Assembly (NCBI RefSeq): GCF_900324485.2
Contig: NC_046650.1
Coordinates: 10,734,828-10,798,827, forward strand
Direction: 5' to 3'
Source: Mastacembelus armatus
Lineage: Eukaryota; Chordata; Actinopteri; Synbranchiformes; Mastacembelidae
Length of the DNA stretch: 64,000 nucleotides
Shown here piece by piece: positions 23,038-35,590 of this stretch. Position numbers and translations under genes: made by a program. How positions within the stretch are numbered: position 1 is the stretch's first letter; each line of letters opens with the position of its first letter. The notes under the pieces are model-generated. The model did no database searches, was not told the origin of the DNA, and worked only from the letters and a program-made list of their open reading frames with translations.

Positions 23038-23800
23038 CAGTGGTTCTCAAACTTTTCCTGCCATTCCCCACTTTAAGGCCGAGCATAAAGTTTCAAGACC
23101 CACTTCACCCCAAAAAATGACAATGAAACTTATTTCAAACTTAAAATGTTCTAATTTATTCAAAATAACTTCTAAATAAATAATACAGACTTCAAAATAA
23201 ATAAAATGAAAGTGCAATTGTGTAACTACTTCGAAGTCGAGTGGTTTATTGACAAGATTGGGGTGCGTTGTTTCTAAGTGTCTGTTTAATTTGTTGGGTC
23301 TCATGCAGTCTGCTGCCAACGGTTTAAGACACACAACACACATGGGTCTCTCCTCTGCCCCCACCAGCCCCACTGTGAATCCAAGACCCGGGTAGGCTTC
23401 ATCGTATTTTCTTTTTGGCTGGCTTTTTGCTCGATTTACCTTACTGTCATCTGTCCACGTCCGTCGTGTTTTTGTCTGCTGGCGTGGAGTCTCTTTTGCT
23501 CTTTTAGCGGTCCGTGTATCAAATTTATCCATCGTTATGCCCACTAATCATTGCGTCGCTGCGTGAAGGTTTGCTTATTGTTCCGCTACAATTAAGTGCC
23601 GAAGTTAAACATCTATTTCCCACACCATAGTTCCTCTTCTTTCCCTCTATTTGTGTTTTTTAATGACACGTTTCTTTGTATGTGGTTGTTTTATTTTGCA
23701 TGTATGGTGTTTGTCAGTAAAGAAAATTATGAATTAGGATATACACAAAATTAGACTAATTTACTCCCGTTCGCTGCGCCCCACAGTTTGAGAATCACTG
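23038..23800 (-). mobile_element. small hAT element with BED zinc-finger remnant, copy 2
   Basis: Same ends and same target duplication (23030-23037 and 23801-23808) as the first copy, so it descends from the same insertion event. The BED-finger frame is open from about 23532 and contains CVVC and HLETTH. Confidence 0.85.
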
Positions 23801-23808
23801 GGTTAAAC

Positions 23809-24764
23809 AATGGTATGAGAACTGATGATAAAAGAATTCATCAGCTTGTTGCAGGAGTGTAGGATGTGGTAGCATCGATCACAAACCAAGATATTTGTAG
23901 TGTTGCTCCTCTAAGGTTCAGCTCAGAGGGCATGTAGAACAGAAAGCTCACGTGTTGAGCTGATGGTGACTTCACAACAAGAGGATTTATTCTTCAACAC
24001 ATTCAAGCATCAACTTGACTTCAGACACATTGACAAATAAACCAACCATAAAATATATTCATTTTCATCCAACACACACTCATTACTCAACCATGGGACT
24101 ATCTCATTAGTGACATATTCAAACCATCAAAGTCTGTAATGTCCACTTGATTTTTAACTGTTTACTAACCTGTGACAAAGAACAGAGAAAACACGTGTTG
24201 AGCTGATGGTTACGTCACAAGATTTATTCTTCCTCTGGAGTGTTTGTTCTACTCTCTCCGCTGCGCGATGAGCGCCCTCTAGTGGTCGGTCTGTGGAACG
24301 GGCCTCAACCCATTCGACCTGCAATGGAACCAGATGAATGAATAACATGAAAAGAGAATAAGGGATTAAGAAAAACAAATAAATAATTTCCTCTGTGTTA
24401 TCTGTATTGATCAATGAACAAAATATTGAAAATGAGGATAATCTGAATTAGAGCTGTTTGCGGTATTTATATTTGTTAAATGAACTTACAGTACTAACAT
24501 CACATCCAGAGTTATTGTTTGCTGGAGTTATTGTTTGCAGCCACAGTGGGAGACAATGTTTTAGGTGGGGCTGTGCCAAATTTACTTAGTTCAGTCACCA
24601 TCCCAGTACAATTAAAGAACAACTGCAGGCCAATAACATAACTCATGGTCTTGGAAATGTTCAACAGTTCTTTAATTTCAACATTAAAATGTATGGCCAT
24701 TAAACAATATATCAACTGATATAATAAATACTTTATATATATATATATATATATACACACTAAT

Positions 24765-24814
<50 letters not shown>

Positions 24815-24867
24815 AATACTTAATGATACAGGTCAATGTAATCTGTTTAGGGAATACTGCTATATAA
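23809..24867. repeat. spacer and TA/CA microsatellite, unit 4
   Basis: Matches 51409-52471. It contains a compound TA-CA-TA repeat at 24734-24808. No gene. Confidence 0.75.
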
Positions 24868-25457
24868 TGTGGGAATTATTACTTCTATTACATTACAGCT
24901 TAAGGTATAAGGCAGTATTAGATTACTTTTATCATATTATGGATTAAACCTTTAAGGCATTATTACAGTATAATCATGAAGCATTCTAGTATGTGTGAAA
25001 CAGTAGTAGTTTAGACATGAACTTGTTTTTCAGTAATTGCAAGGTTTCCCACAGGATGAGAAATAAATTAGACATAACATCAGATAGGATGTGCCTGGTG
25101 CTTTTGTTGTTGAACTCTGTCTTACAGGGCAGCCTGACCTCTGCCAGGAGGCACAGCAACAGGGATATCTCGGGACATCCCAGCGTTCTCAACCTATGGG
25201 AGAAGAACACGCCAGCTTCCTAAAGATTGCACATTTCATTCTGTAATATTATCAGCGGGTTAAGGGAAAAATAGGCAGTCAGACTTCATGAACTGACAGA
25301 GAACACTGTTGGTGTTAGGGACAGTCTGACCCAGAGCTCTGCAACTGCTTTATTCAGTGTGTGTTAATAAATGGCTAATTTGAGACCACATTCATTTCCT
25401 CTGTTTTATCAATCAAACGAACACGCAGAACTGAGGGAGGACATTGCAGTTCCAACA
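24868..25457. mobile_element. solo LTR of an LTR retroelement, copy 1
   Basis: A 590-base insert starts TGTGGGAA and ends TTCCAACA, flanked by the 4-base direct repeat ATAA. The unoccupied site (TGCTATATAAGTTGTG) is visible at about 13036. No internal region or second LTR is present, so it is a fossil left after LTR-LTR recombination. The family is not determined; a 4-base target duplication fits several retrovirus-like groups. An identical-looking copy at 52472-53061 results from segmental duplication. Confidence 0.75.
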
Positions 25458-25507
25458 ATAAGTTGTGTTTTTCTGTGGCCTTCGACCACTTGGGTGGCGA
25501 TGCTAAC

Positions 25508-25896
25508 TCAGTCTAGCATGACTAGCTTTAATGTATTCCCATATGCTCTTGTACATTCGTGTTTCTTAAGTTTTTCAGATACATTTTTAACGTCCCTAAT
25601 TCCTGTCACAGTCCATGCTGTGTCTGTTCCTCCCGTTTTAGAAAGTAAGCAAAGGAAGCAAAACACGGAGTTAGCTAGCCAAGCCCTTCTGCTGTACCAA
25701 TTACGACTGAAACCTCTCACTAAGGTTTTACCTTTTTCGCTTGTTGTTTGATTACGATGTCACGTTCACGTGGGCCAAACTCTTTAACCTGTAATTTCTC
25801 CACCAAAGTTCTTCTTTCAAATTGATTCTGAAGAACAGATTTTACTGAATTAGGAGAAAGCTGAAGTTGCGACTCTCGGGTATCAGCGTCCACCAT
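25508..25896 (-). pseudogene. hAT-type (ZMYM1-like) transposase N-terminal fragment, copy 2
   Basis: Copy of 13103-13491 at a constant offset of 12405, with the same frame change after the KK residues. The solo LTR sits 50 bases beyond its end. Confidence 0.65.
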
Positions 25897-27130
25897 TGTC
25901 AATCACTGTCACCGCTCAGCTACTGATCGACGCTGCTCTGGGCGGTAAAATCGTCGCCGTTTATGCGTCAAATTAGCCGACGCTGATTGGCTGAATTTTT
26001 GTTGTTGTGTGAATATCTGAGAGCGTTGATTGGCTGAATTGAACTTTTGTCTTTTGTAAAAATATGATTAGTCAATTATTGAAAACATAATTGAGCAATT
26101 AACTGAGTAGTTGTTTGGCATTAAACTTAAACTTTCCTAATAAATCCTAAATTTCCTAAATAGATCCTAATAAAAAATAAAGTAAATGTCAGACTGCCAC
26201 AACAATGATGATCAAAAGTAAGATACTGGTTATAACGTATGTTTTTTTTTTGTTTGTTTGTTTAGTTTTTGTCTTTACGTTATTCAGCTCAGTCTGATTT
26301 TGCCGGTTATAGAAAAATGTCTTGAACATCCCGTCCAGACCCAAAGTTAAGAAACTTCACGTCCCTCAACAACAGGCTGTATTGATGAAATACTGGAAGG
26401 TCACCATCATCCTGCGACAGCTGAAGGCTTCCCTTTCCCTCCCATTAATCAGGAATATGGTCACAGATCAACACCTCAGAAAGTCACTCAAATTTCATAA
26501 GACTTTGTGCCTCTGACCTGTGACCACAAGAGGGAGACTCTCCTCTGGTAGTGAGTCAGGACTCTCCACAAACCAACACACACACAAACACACAGACCAT
26601 TTCTTCCTTCTTACACAGCTGAATCTGATTCCACCACTCGATATGTGACTAATACACTTACAGAGAAACATCAGTAGAATCTCTGGATGACAACTTAATC
26701 TTACTCATTTTAATGAGGTTTATATATTGAATATGTTGCGTGATGACTCATAACAATTTTGATGTAATTAGACAGAGATATAATATAATTCTTAACATTT
26801 GGGGAGACTGTTATAAAAAGACCTTTACATATGTGTTTCATTAACTGTTAGTGTGTGTTTCTGATTATTACTAATGTAACAGTCATAAAATCACTGGTTA
26901 GAATTTCAAAATAAAATGTAATATTACACTTTGCTTTTTATTATTATCACAGTTTTATTGGTTATATTGATAAAACCTTGTTTATTTTGGTCTTTTGTTG
27001 TTTCTATTTTTATTGAGTGTCTTGTGTCGAAGCCTTTGCTGCTGTAACATGAATTTCCCTGATGTGGGACTAATAAAGGTTCATCTGATCTTTATCTCCA
27101 GTTGTCAAAGGCTTTTATTTGACCCCACTA
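25897..27130. repeat. upstream region of the relic and 3' flank of gene 5
   Basis: Copy of 13492-14720 and of 53501-54730. The paired GATTGGCTGAATT motifs and the retroposon-like tail are present. No gene. Confidence 0.7.
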
Positions 27131-27689
27131 CAATAAGACAATGACTCAACTGGTTGAAATGCTGAAATGCTGTTTATTGTGGGACATGAAGTGATATCAA
27201 AGAGCAGGTGTTGATGAGGCTGAAAGTTCCTCCCTCAGTGATCTGTATATCCTTTTCTCTTAAGATGAAATGTTACTTCACATCATGGTGGCTCAGTTTT
27301 CTGTGGGATGTTCAATCAGAGCTGGAGGCTTTTGCTACTAATTCTCTTTTCATTTCCATTGGACTATAGAAACAGATGCTCAGACACATTCTTATTATGA
27401 CTAGAGAGCATATATGAGTTGGAACGGACAATGATGTACGGTCACACTGTATATGCTGTCCCTAAACACAATAATCAATCAAGTCATCTTAACAGCACAA
27501 GATATGGTGATCATTAAGTGAGGAAAACCTCTGCCTTCTGCTACTTCTGCTCCTCAATTTCATCATCACTTCCTGTATCCTTCATCTTCGTGGGTCTTCA
27601 CTTGCCAAGAATTAATGAGGCAGTGTCCCATCCTGTAAGCCCCTACTGCTTGTTGTCCTAAAAAACTGGCCTTTTTCTGGACATATTTA

Positions 27690-27988
27690 CTAAGCCGCTA
27701 TCTTCCTTGTTGTCGTCCTTGCTAGGAATATATATGACCATTTGGACAATCGAGATCTGCCGCCATCCATGTTGCTGTCATCATTCATGGCTGCCTGGTT
27801 CAGACCCTCGTTTTCTAGATCACAACATGAGACACACACCACATGACTTGAACTATTCAGACAGACACAGACACTACATCTCATTTTGTCATATTGTTAC
27901 CTTGGTCTTCTGCAGCACTGTCTTGCACAGATGCTGCACTGATCACAGCCACAAAAGCAAAGAGCAGAAACACAAGTTGGAGCTTCAT
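27690..27988 (-). CDS. secreted peptide precursor, gene 5 (subfamily A)
   Basis: Coding exons 27901-27988 and 27690-27814 give 70 residues. Tail GGRSRLSKWSYIFLARTTTR then KIAA; one residue differs from gene 3. Polyadenylation signal at 27173-27178. The promoter is present. The 3' flank from the hAT element through the solo LTR to the 3'UTR matches that of gene 9, yet gene 9 has a different, shorter tail. The pair is therefore a direct comparison of how exon 3 diverges. Confidence 0.8.
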
Positions 27989-28090
27989 TTTCTGAAAGAA
28001 AACATCAAACCTTAAACATCAGATACTCTGAGTATTTAGTTACTGATTCTTCTGGATGTGTGTACAGAGAAATAAAGATATTGGACTCAC

Positions 28091-28218
28091 CTTTAGTTTG
28101 CAGCTGTCGGTATCGATACTGTCGATGAGCTGATGCCTCAAACTGGAAGATCAGTCGTAGAGTAAGAGATTCTCTGACTTGCTGAATGACAAGTATCTGC
28201 ACTTCTGACTGTATTTAT
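28091..28218 (-). promoter_or_regulatory. core promoter and noncoding exon 1 of gene 5
   Basis: ATAAATA at 28212-28218; exon end 28091 with donor GTGAGT. An inverted CCAAT box lies upstream, as in gene 1. Confidence 0.65.
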
Positions 28219-28438
28219 GGAGTTTGGGCTGAACCCACAGGACAAAGATCAACCAATGAAAAGTTCTCACAAGTTCATTAGTCTGTGACAAACTAAGCTC
28301 CGAGGCATCTGATAGTGGGCATGTCCAATTATCATGAAGACACACTAAAGATCAACCAACCAAACATTTAAATTCAGTTATTCTAATATAATTGGCTTCT
28401 CGATAAAAGTGTTAATAGTCTGCTGACATTTTAAAAAC

Positions 28439-30370
28439 TTTCATTCATTCATTCATTTATTTATTTATATAGAACTTTTCACAAGCAACATCAGGTTGAC
28501 CAAAATGCTGTACAATGCATAAAAGGCAGCTAAAAATACAACATCATAAATATATAAACAACCAAACTAGAGAGAATGATGTACTTTAAAGCAGCGAGTC
28601 ATGAGTCTAAAGTAGAAAAGTAGGTTTTAAGTTTGGATTTAAAAGATGGAAGTGTGGGCATCAATCCAATCGATGCTGGTAGTGAGTTCCAAAGTTTAGG
28701 GCCTGCAACTGCAAAAGCACAGTCTCTGCTTTGTTTAAGCCTCGACCTCAGAACAGAGAGCAAGCCTAGACTTCCTGATCTAAGTGTTCTGGACAGCGTG
28801 TGAAGGTGTAAGGTGTCCCAGAGATATGCTGGGGCATGACCATGTAGGGCTTTAACAACGAAGAGTTCAATTGTCAACTCAATTCTTCGGTTAATGGGAA
28901 GCCAATGTAGGGTGGATAGGACGGGTGTAATATGGTCAAACTTGCACGTGCCAGTCAACAGCCTGGCAGCAGCATTTTGCACCAGCTGAAGGCGACCAAT
29001 AGCACATTGGGAAATTCCAAAGTAAAGAGAGTTACAGTAGTTGAGACGAGAGGTAATGACTGCATGGATGATTATTTTGAAATTTTTAGCTGATAGAATA
29101 GGCTTGACTTTCGCAAGATGACATCGATGGTAAGAACATGGCTTAACAACAGAGCTGATCTGTTTGTCGAATTTAAGGTCTGAGTCAAACCATACGCCGA
29201 GATTTCTGGCACATGGAATGCAGTATGGGTTCAGGTCGCCCAGATCAAAACTGCTAAGATTGTAACAGATGATGGAGGAAGAGGGAGCAGCTTTAGACAT
29301 GGAGGTACAGGAAGCAGAGGTGGAGAGAGCAACCGTATGGGGTGGTGGTGGAGGGAGTAGCTGTAGAGATGTAGGTGGAAGTAGCCACATTGTCAAACCT
29401 GATGTAATACTGGTTAAAGGTGTTGGCTCTATCCACATCACCATCCAAAGGCTGAGGGTTGTTCAGTTTGTAGCCAGTGATGGTCCTTACCCCTCTCCAC
29501 ACCTCCCTGGTATTATTGTTCTCCAGCTGTTTTTCCAACTTTTTCTTGTACTCCACCTTAGCTCGCCTCAGTGTCTTTTTGAGCTCCCATTGTACACTCC
29601 TCAGTTTCTCCTTATCCCTGTCCAGTAAAGCCCTTTTTTTCTGGTTCAGGAGGTCTTTAATGTCACTGGTGATCCATGGTTTATTGTTAGGATAGCACCG
29701 TACTGTACTGACTGGGTGTACTGTGTCTCTACAGAAATTAATGTAGTCAGTGATGATGTTGACTCTCCTGTCCAAGTCACTGTCCATTTCCTGCCTCTCC
29801 ATCAGTACATCCCAGTTTGTGCTCTCAAAACAGTCTTTCAATGAATCCCTTGTCTCTACTGACCATTCCCTGAAAGACCTGGTGGTAACAGGAAGCTTCT
29901 GCACACAAGGTCTATATGTAGGTTGAATATAGACCAATGTGTTGATCAGATCTAGCTAGTGGTGGAAGTGGTACAGCCCTGTAGGCTTCTTTGACTTTAG
30001 CAGAGAACAGATCTAATGCCCTTTCTCCACGTGTTGGACAGTCTACATACTGTACATAGTCAGTCAGGCAGCAGGACAGAGAGACGTGATTGAAATCCCC
30101 TGTAATTGCAATGAATGCCTCAGGGTGCTGGGTCTGTATCCTAGCAACAGCATCATGTATGACGTCACACGCCGTTGCAGGTGCCGCCTTCGGTGGAATG
30201 TAAACAACAATGGCGACTATATATATAAACTCCCTTGGCACATAGTATGGGCGGAAACCAACTGAGACCAGTTCAGTGTCCGGACAGCAGACCTTCTCTT
30301 TCACAGTCACATTTTGGGGGTTACCCCATTTCTGATTAAAAAATAGGATACCTCCCCCACCTTTCGTCAT
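28439..30370 (-). mobile_element. LINE Q copy 3, L2-like, internally deleted
   Basis: Short-minisatellite form like the copy at 16034. The endonuclease frame (30370-29912) and linker frame (29937-29293) are separated by a small frame change near 29930 (AGACCAATGTGTTG in place of AGACCATGTTGTG on the plus strand). The RT C-terminal third is open (29444-28599). Confidence 0.88.
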
Positions 30371-31275
30371 TTGTTGTGTACCTGTGTCTCAATCTGTGTG
30401 TGTGTATCTGTAGTTAAATTTGTGTGTGTGTAGTCAGATTTGTGTGTGTGCGCTATACTCAGATTTGTAAATGTGAACTTTATATTTAATCTGTAAATGT
30501 AAAAAATACATATTTGTGATTTTGTAAGTCTACTGAATGAGACATACCCCTTACATTTCACTCATAGGAGTGACCCCCTTAGCTGTGCAATGTGCCTGTG
30601 GGTCCCAGGATTTAAAGTGACTGTTCTCAAATAATATGGGATGCTGAGCAGGTGGTATGTAGCAGGTTTTTAGAGGTTTATCACTGAACAGCTACTTGCT
30701 GTGGCCATAAACAACAGTATGTTAGTGGTCAGAGCCTCCTGAGAGGGAACCAAAACAGGAAGGTTGCTGACTACACAACAAAACACAAACATGTGGTGGA
30801 GCTGATAATTCTCTGTAGGCTCATCACTACAAGTCTCCTCTTTGACATGACTTTGTCTTCTGATAGAAAACTATCAATTATAGCTGCTGTAACTGTGCAC
30901 GTGATGAATGCTGTACATATGTCCTGCTAAAACACTGAGGCCAAATGTCAGCATCCTTAATAGTTCATTCTCATGGAAATACAGAAGCTGCATTGTCCTT
31001 GTATTGTAGTGGACAATCACAGGAGTCAGTCCTGGTCGTACATGGACAGAGAAACATTTGGAATAAAAACATCTACGTCTGCTGCTTCTCTTAATAAGAA
31101 ACATCAACAAAACATTACCTTCTTCTTTTCAGGACATGCCTGAAGCTGAGAACAAAACTTAAACCTTTACCCAACATCTTGTCAGATGATGTTAGTTTTA
31201 GATCTGCAGCTCTGGTACTGGATGAGCCAGGAGCTATTTTGTCACACCTGAGCTACAGGGCAATTATTCAATTAT
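30371..31275. repeat. intergenic spacer, unit 5, truncated
   Basis: Matches 4102-5000 and stops at the sequence CAATTAT, where the other copies continue into ATTAAACC. No gene. Confidence 0.75.
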
Positions 31276-31769
31276 CCATCATAAGACCCAGATATTTGAA
31301 TGAAAACACCTGTTTGATTTCTGCATGACTGACTGACATGTGACTATCTCTGTTCTACCTCTGCTGATTACCTGGATCAGGTGTGATCATCCAGTCAGAA
31401 ACCGGAAGATCCCAAATCACTCTGTCTTCCCCAACTCCACCCATATTTGAGATGGTATCTTCCAGCTTGTGACTGACTGACACAGCTGATCCAGGTAGTC
31501 AGCAGTGGGTAGGGCAGGGATAGTTGGACAACAATCAGGACGGTGATCCTGGAGGAACATGGACTGCAGACCCCTGGTATAGATGTTTGGTCAAACTTAG
31601 AGCAGTGGTTTTACAGTATAGACCCAGTTTGTTTTGGTCTTTTCATGTATTTAAGGATAAAACTGATTTATATTTGATTTGAGAGCAGATGGCTTTTCCC
31701 CCCAGTAAATGAGGATAAACTGTGTTTTCGAAGTTTATTCGTTTGTGAAACATCAAGTCAACATCAAGT
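31276..31769. repeat. unclassified repeat-like DNA between spacer and LINE Y
   Basis: Found once in the window. The part at about 31500-31575 (GGTGATCCTGGAGGAACATG) resembles a dispersed fish repeat end, but I cannot classify it. No coding frame. Confidence 0.4.
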
Positions 31770-34348
31770 CAAATTAATCAGGAACAGGCAAAAGCCACCG
31801 TGGAGAAATGATGACTCGGTCAGGGCACAGAAAAGGGAGTGCCGGAAGGCCGAACGAAGATGGCGTAAATCAAAGCTCCAGGTTCATTATGACATTTATA
31901 AGCAGATGCTGTGTGTGTTCAATGAAACTCTACGTAGAAAGAGAGAAATGTATTTTTCTGAAATCATCAACAACAGCAGTAACAACTCACATGTTCTGTT
32001 TGCTACAGTGAGTAGGTTGACAAACCCTCCATCTCCATTACCATTGGAACTAATTTCAACATCTAAATGTAATGAATTTGCATTATTTTTTAATGACAAG
32101 ATTCAGGGTATTAAACAAACAATAAATTGCACAAGGCAGATACCAACTCTGCAGCCATCCAGGAAACACTTGATAGAACTGACACACTTTACACCAGTAA
32201 ATGACATAAGAGTTGAAGAGACCATCTCAAGTCTGAGCTCATCCACCTGTTGCCTTGATGTTTCACCCACTAAGTTTCTGAAATCAGTACTAAGCAGTTT
32301 GTTACCACAACTCACTCAATTAGTTAATAACTCATTACAGTCTGGAACATTTCCAAGGGCTTTGAAAATTGCTGTCATCAAGCCTCTCCTGAAGAAGAGC
32401 AGTCTCGATGCCATGGTACTGAACAACTACCGGCCCATATCAAACCTGCCGTTTTTAGGCAAAATTATTGAAAAAGTTGTTTACCAACAACTTACTGACT
32501 TTCTCATGCTAAACAACTGCTTTGATGATTTTCAGTCAGGATTTAGGCCCCATCACAGCACTGAAACTGCCCTCAGCAAGGTGACAAATGACATTCGTCT
32601 GAACACCGACGCTGGCAGAGTCTCTGTCTTAGTACTGCTGGATCTAAGTGCTGCTTTTGACACAGTGGACCATGTGATCCTGTTACAAAGGTTAGAGGAC
32701 TGGATAGGCATCTCTGGTACTGCCCTGAAATGGTTTAAGTCCTGTCTTGAAGACAGGAAGTATTTCATTGAAGTTGGTAACTGTGTCTCAGACCAAATGG
32801 CGTTGACATGTGGGGTCCCCCAAGGGTAGATCTTGGGACCCCTTTTATTCAATCTTTACATGTTTCCTTTAGGCCAGTTAATACGCAGCAATAATGTGTC
32901 ATACCATAACTATGCAGATGACACTCAGATTTACATTTCACTCACAGCTGGTGAATATCGACCAGTCGACTCACTGTGCAGCTGTATTGAACAGATCACT
33001 GTGTGGATGCAAAACAACTCTCTGCAAATAAACAGTGGCAAGACTGAAATAATCATCTTTGGGCCTCAGAAACAAAGAGAAAGTGTCAGCAGTCATCTCG
33101 AGTCTCTGTCTCTAAAATTTAAAAATCAAGTTAGAAATCTAGGGGTAATCATGGACTCAGACTTGAATTTGCCACATTAAATCGATAACATCTTCAGCAT
33201 TTTACCATCTCAAAAACATTGCCAGAATCAAAGGGATCATGTCTAAACCAGACTTGGAAAGACTCATCCATGCTTTTATCTCTAGCAGGTTAGATTACTG
33301 TAACGGCCTGTTCACGGGGCTCTCAAAATGAGCTGTAAGGCAGCTACAGTATATTCAGAACACTGCTGCTCGGGTCCTAACTAGAACCAGGAAGTACAAC
33401 CACATTACTCCTATTCTCAGATCTCTGCATTGGCTTCCTGTCTCTCAGAGAATAGACTTCAAAATAGCACTGCTTGTGTATAAGTCTCTTCATGGCTCAG
33501 CACCACGTTACATCTCTGACATGCTGATGCCATATGAACCATCTCGAACTCTGAGAACATCAGGGTCAGGCCTTCTGCTCGTGCACAGAGTCAGGACTAA
33601 ACAGGGAGAAGCAGCGTTTCAATTATATGCAGCTAAAACCTGGAATAGTCTTCCTGATGATGTTAGACAAGCCTCATCTCTGGCAATGTTTAAGTCCAAG
33701 CTAAAAACCTTTCTTTTTAGTGTGGCATATAACATATGACCAGACTAGCCCTGACAGTGTTTTATCCAAACCGATCTATCTGCACTCAGTTTCCTTTAAT
33801 ATTAATTTTTAACTTTTTATTATTATTTCTTTTTTCTTTTTTAAAACTGTCTTGTCACTACTTTTGTCCAGTTGGGGGAGACAATCGGACTCACGGTCAG
33901 TACTCTAAGTTGATTAGGTTGGGAACCTTTGATCTAAAGCCAATTGGTCAGGGACTCAGGGGTTAGGAACCCTGGCGCTTTAGTGTTATCCTTAGAATAC
34001 GGGTCTAAACAGCTGTAGACTTAAATAAGGGGTTTGGAACCTTCAGCTGTAGTCTACTCGATCCTAGACGTAAGAGTCCGGGACTCAGGATCGTCTCCGC
34101 AGATAGTCTGTGTTGAGGTACTTTTAGTCCATCAGGGATGGGACAAACTGAAAGTAGGGGACCCACAAATATGGGTCAGCGTGGTCCGATAGTCGATATC
34201 ATAAGGGGCAAATATGGTAACAAAGTGGTGGCATACCTTTTTATTTTTTATTCTTGCTTATGTATTTTTAACCTGTCTTTTATTTCTGTAAAGCACTTTG
34301 AATTACTCTGTGTATGAATTGTGCTATATAAATAAACTTGCCTTGCCA
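31770..34348 (+). mobile_element. LINE Y, L2-like, 5'-truncated
   Basis: The plus strand begins in the endonuclease-RT linker (KPPWRNDDSVRAQKRE from about 31792). It then has most of the RT: PLLKKSSLD and NNYRPISNLPFLGKIIEK (about 32385-32470), SGFRPHHSTETAL, LLDLSAAFDTVDH (about 32640-32670), YADD (about 32910), and the tail QNTAARVL, LHWLPVSQRI, TWNSLPDDVR. A TAG interrupts the CGVPQGS-type motif at 32827, and a further break lies near 33180, so it is dead. The 3'UTR ends at ATATAAATAAACTTGCCTTG. Orientation is opposite to LINE Q. Confidence 0.9.
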
Positions 34349-35315
34349 AGTCAAAGTCTTGATATAAACAGCTTTTACCAGGGGCCAAGTTTTTTGTTGG
34401 AGGGCCAGTGTTAACCTAAGGGCCACTATTTACCCACCAGTAGTACAGGCTGAGATCATCATGAGTGTTGGTCATTTCTACTCATTGTCACAAAGGTCAA
34501 AATGTGGGACAAGGTACAACAGAGTGTTTTTCTGACAATACTGCAGCAGCTCTCTACTCCTAATGGTTTGTGTTGGTGGGTCTCACCAAACCATCAAACC
34601 TTGTGCCTCTGACCTGTGACCACAAGAGGGAGACTCTCCTCTGGTAGTGAGTCGGGACTCTCCACAAACCAACACACACAAACACACACACCAGTTCTTC
34701 CTTCTTACACAGCTGAATCTGATTCCACCACTTGACATGTGACTAACACACTTACAGAGATGTAAGTAGAATCTCTGGATGACAACTGTGAGCAAATCAT
34801 ATTATTAGGGCAGCAGGATAAAAGAGAAAGTAAACAATATGAAAGTAAACTACAAACTCAGATTGTCTTGGTGAAAATTAAAGGAAATCATATTGTCGAT
34901 ATCAAACACAATTTTAACATGAAGGGAGGCACAAATAAAACTGTCTGTACAATTCAAGTAACCATGTGTAACATAATGTCCTAATGTTTATTTATAATAT
35001 TTTTTATTTAATATGGTGCGTTGGGTCAATTCAGTTTGAGGTTGTGACTGTAAAATTAAAACTTAAATATTTTTTGCAGACTAGCTCAATTTTAATATAC
35101 TGCAGGTTTACATTTATGGAGTTCTCTGATAATTTGTAAAAAAAAAGTATAATATAGTCTATTTCGTATTTTATGATTGTCTTGTACAGCACTTTGGTCA
35201 GTGTAAGCTGAATTTAAATGTGCTCTATAAATAAAATTTACTCACTAACTTACAAGTACTTCACCCTGACTGTTTTGTCCTCTCTGTCATCTGTAAAATT
35301 CCGTATCACACTGCC
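34349..35315. repeat. mosaic of spacer pieces and an L2-type 3' tail
   Basis: 34590-34795 matches 9340-9540. 34830-34960 matches 19720-19830. 35165-35250 (TTGTACAGCACTTTGGTCAG, then CTATAAATAAA) looks like another L2 3' end. The rest is unassigned. These pieces are visibly more diverged than those in other units. Confidence 0.55.
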
Positions 35316-35405
35316 AGGTGTCAATACTGTGGACAAGCTGACGCCTCAAAGCAGAAGATCAGTAGTAGTGTAAGAGCTACTCTGACTTGCTGAGGGACAA
35401 GTATA
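35316..35405 (-). pseudogene. diverged relic of peptide-gene exon 1
   Basis: The plus-strand stretch with CAATACTGTGGACAAGCTGA, CCTCAAA, GAAGATCAGT and TCTGACTTGCTGAGGGACAA aligns along its length with exon 1 of the array genes, but with many substitutions. No exon 2 or 3 is joined to it. It is a remnant of an older, lost gene copy. Confidence 0.6.
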
Positions 35406-35590
35406 GCAGCTGTCCTGGGAAGTCCCCTTGACACAGTGCAGGTGGTGGGAGACAGGAGGATGTTGGCCAAGATAGCATCCCTGCTGGAGAATGACCCCCA
35501 CCCCATGAATGAGACTCTGACAGCACTGGGCAGCTCTGTCAGTGACACACTGCTTCACCACATGTTCATACTCACACACCAGTGTTCAAT
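35406..35590 (+). mobile_element. LINE coding fragment
   Basis: The stretch GACAGGAGGATGTTGGCCAA, CTGGAGAATGACCCCCACCC, CAGCACTGGGCAGCTC is typical of the end of a non-LTR polymerase of the same sort as 11421-12130, but from a more upstream part. It adjoins the exon-1 relic. Confidence 0.5.

Noticed and set aside
24868-25457. Reading the 590-base insert as part of a gene because of its open frames
   Set aside because: TG...CA ends, 4-base direct repeats and an empty site at 13036 mark it as a solo LTR fossil.
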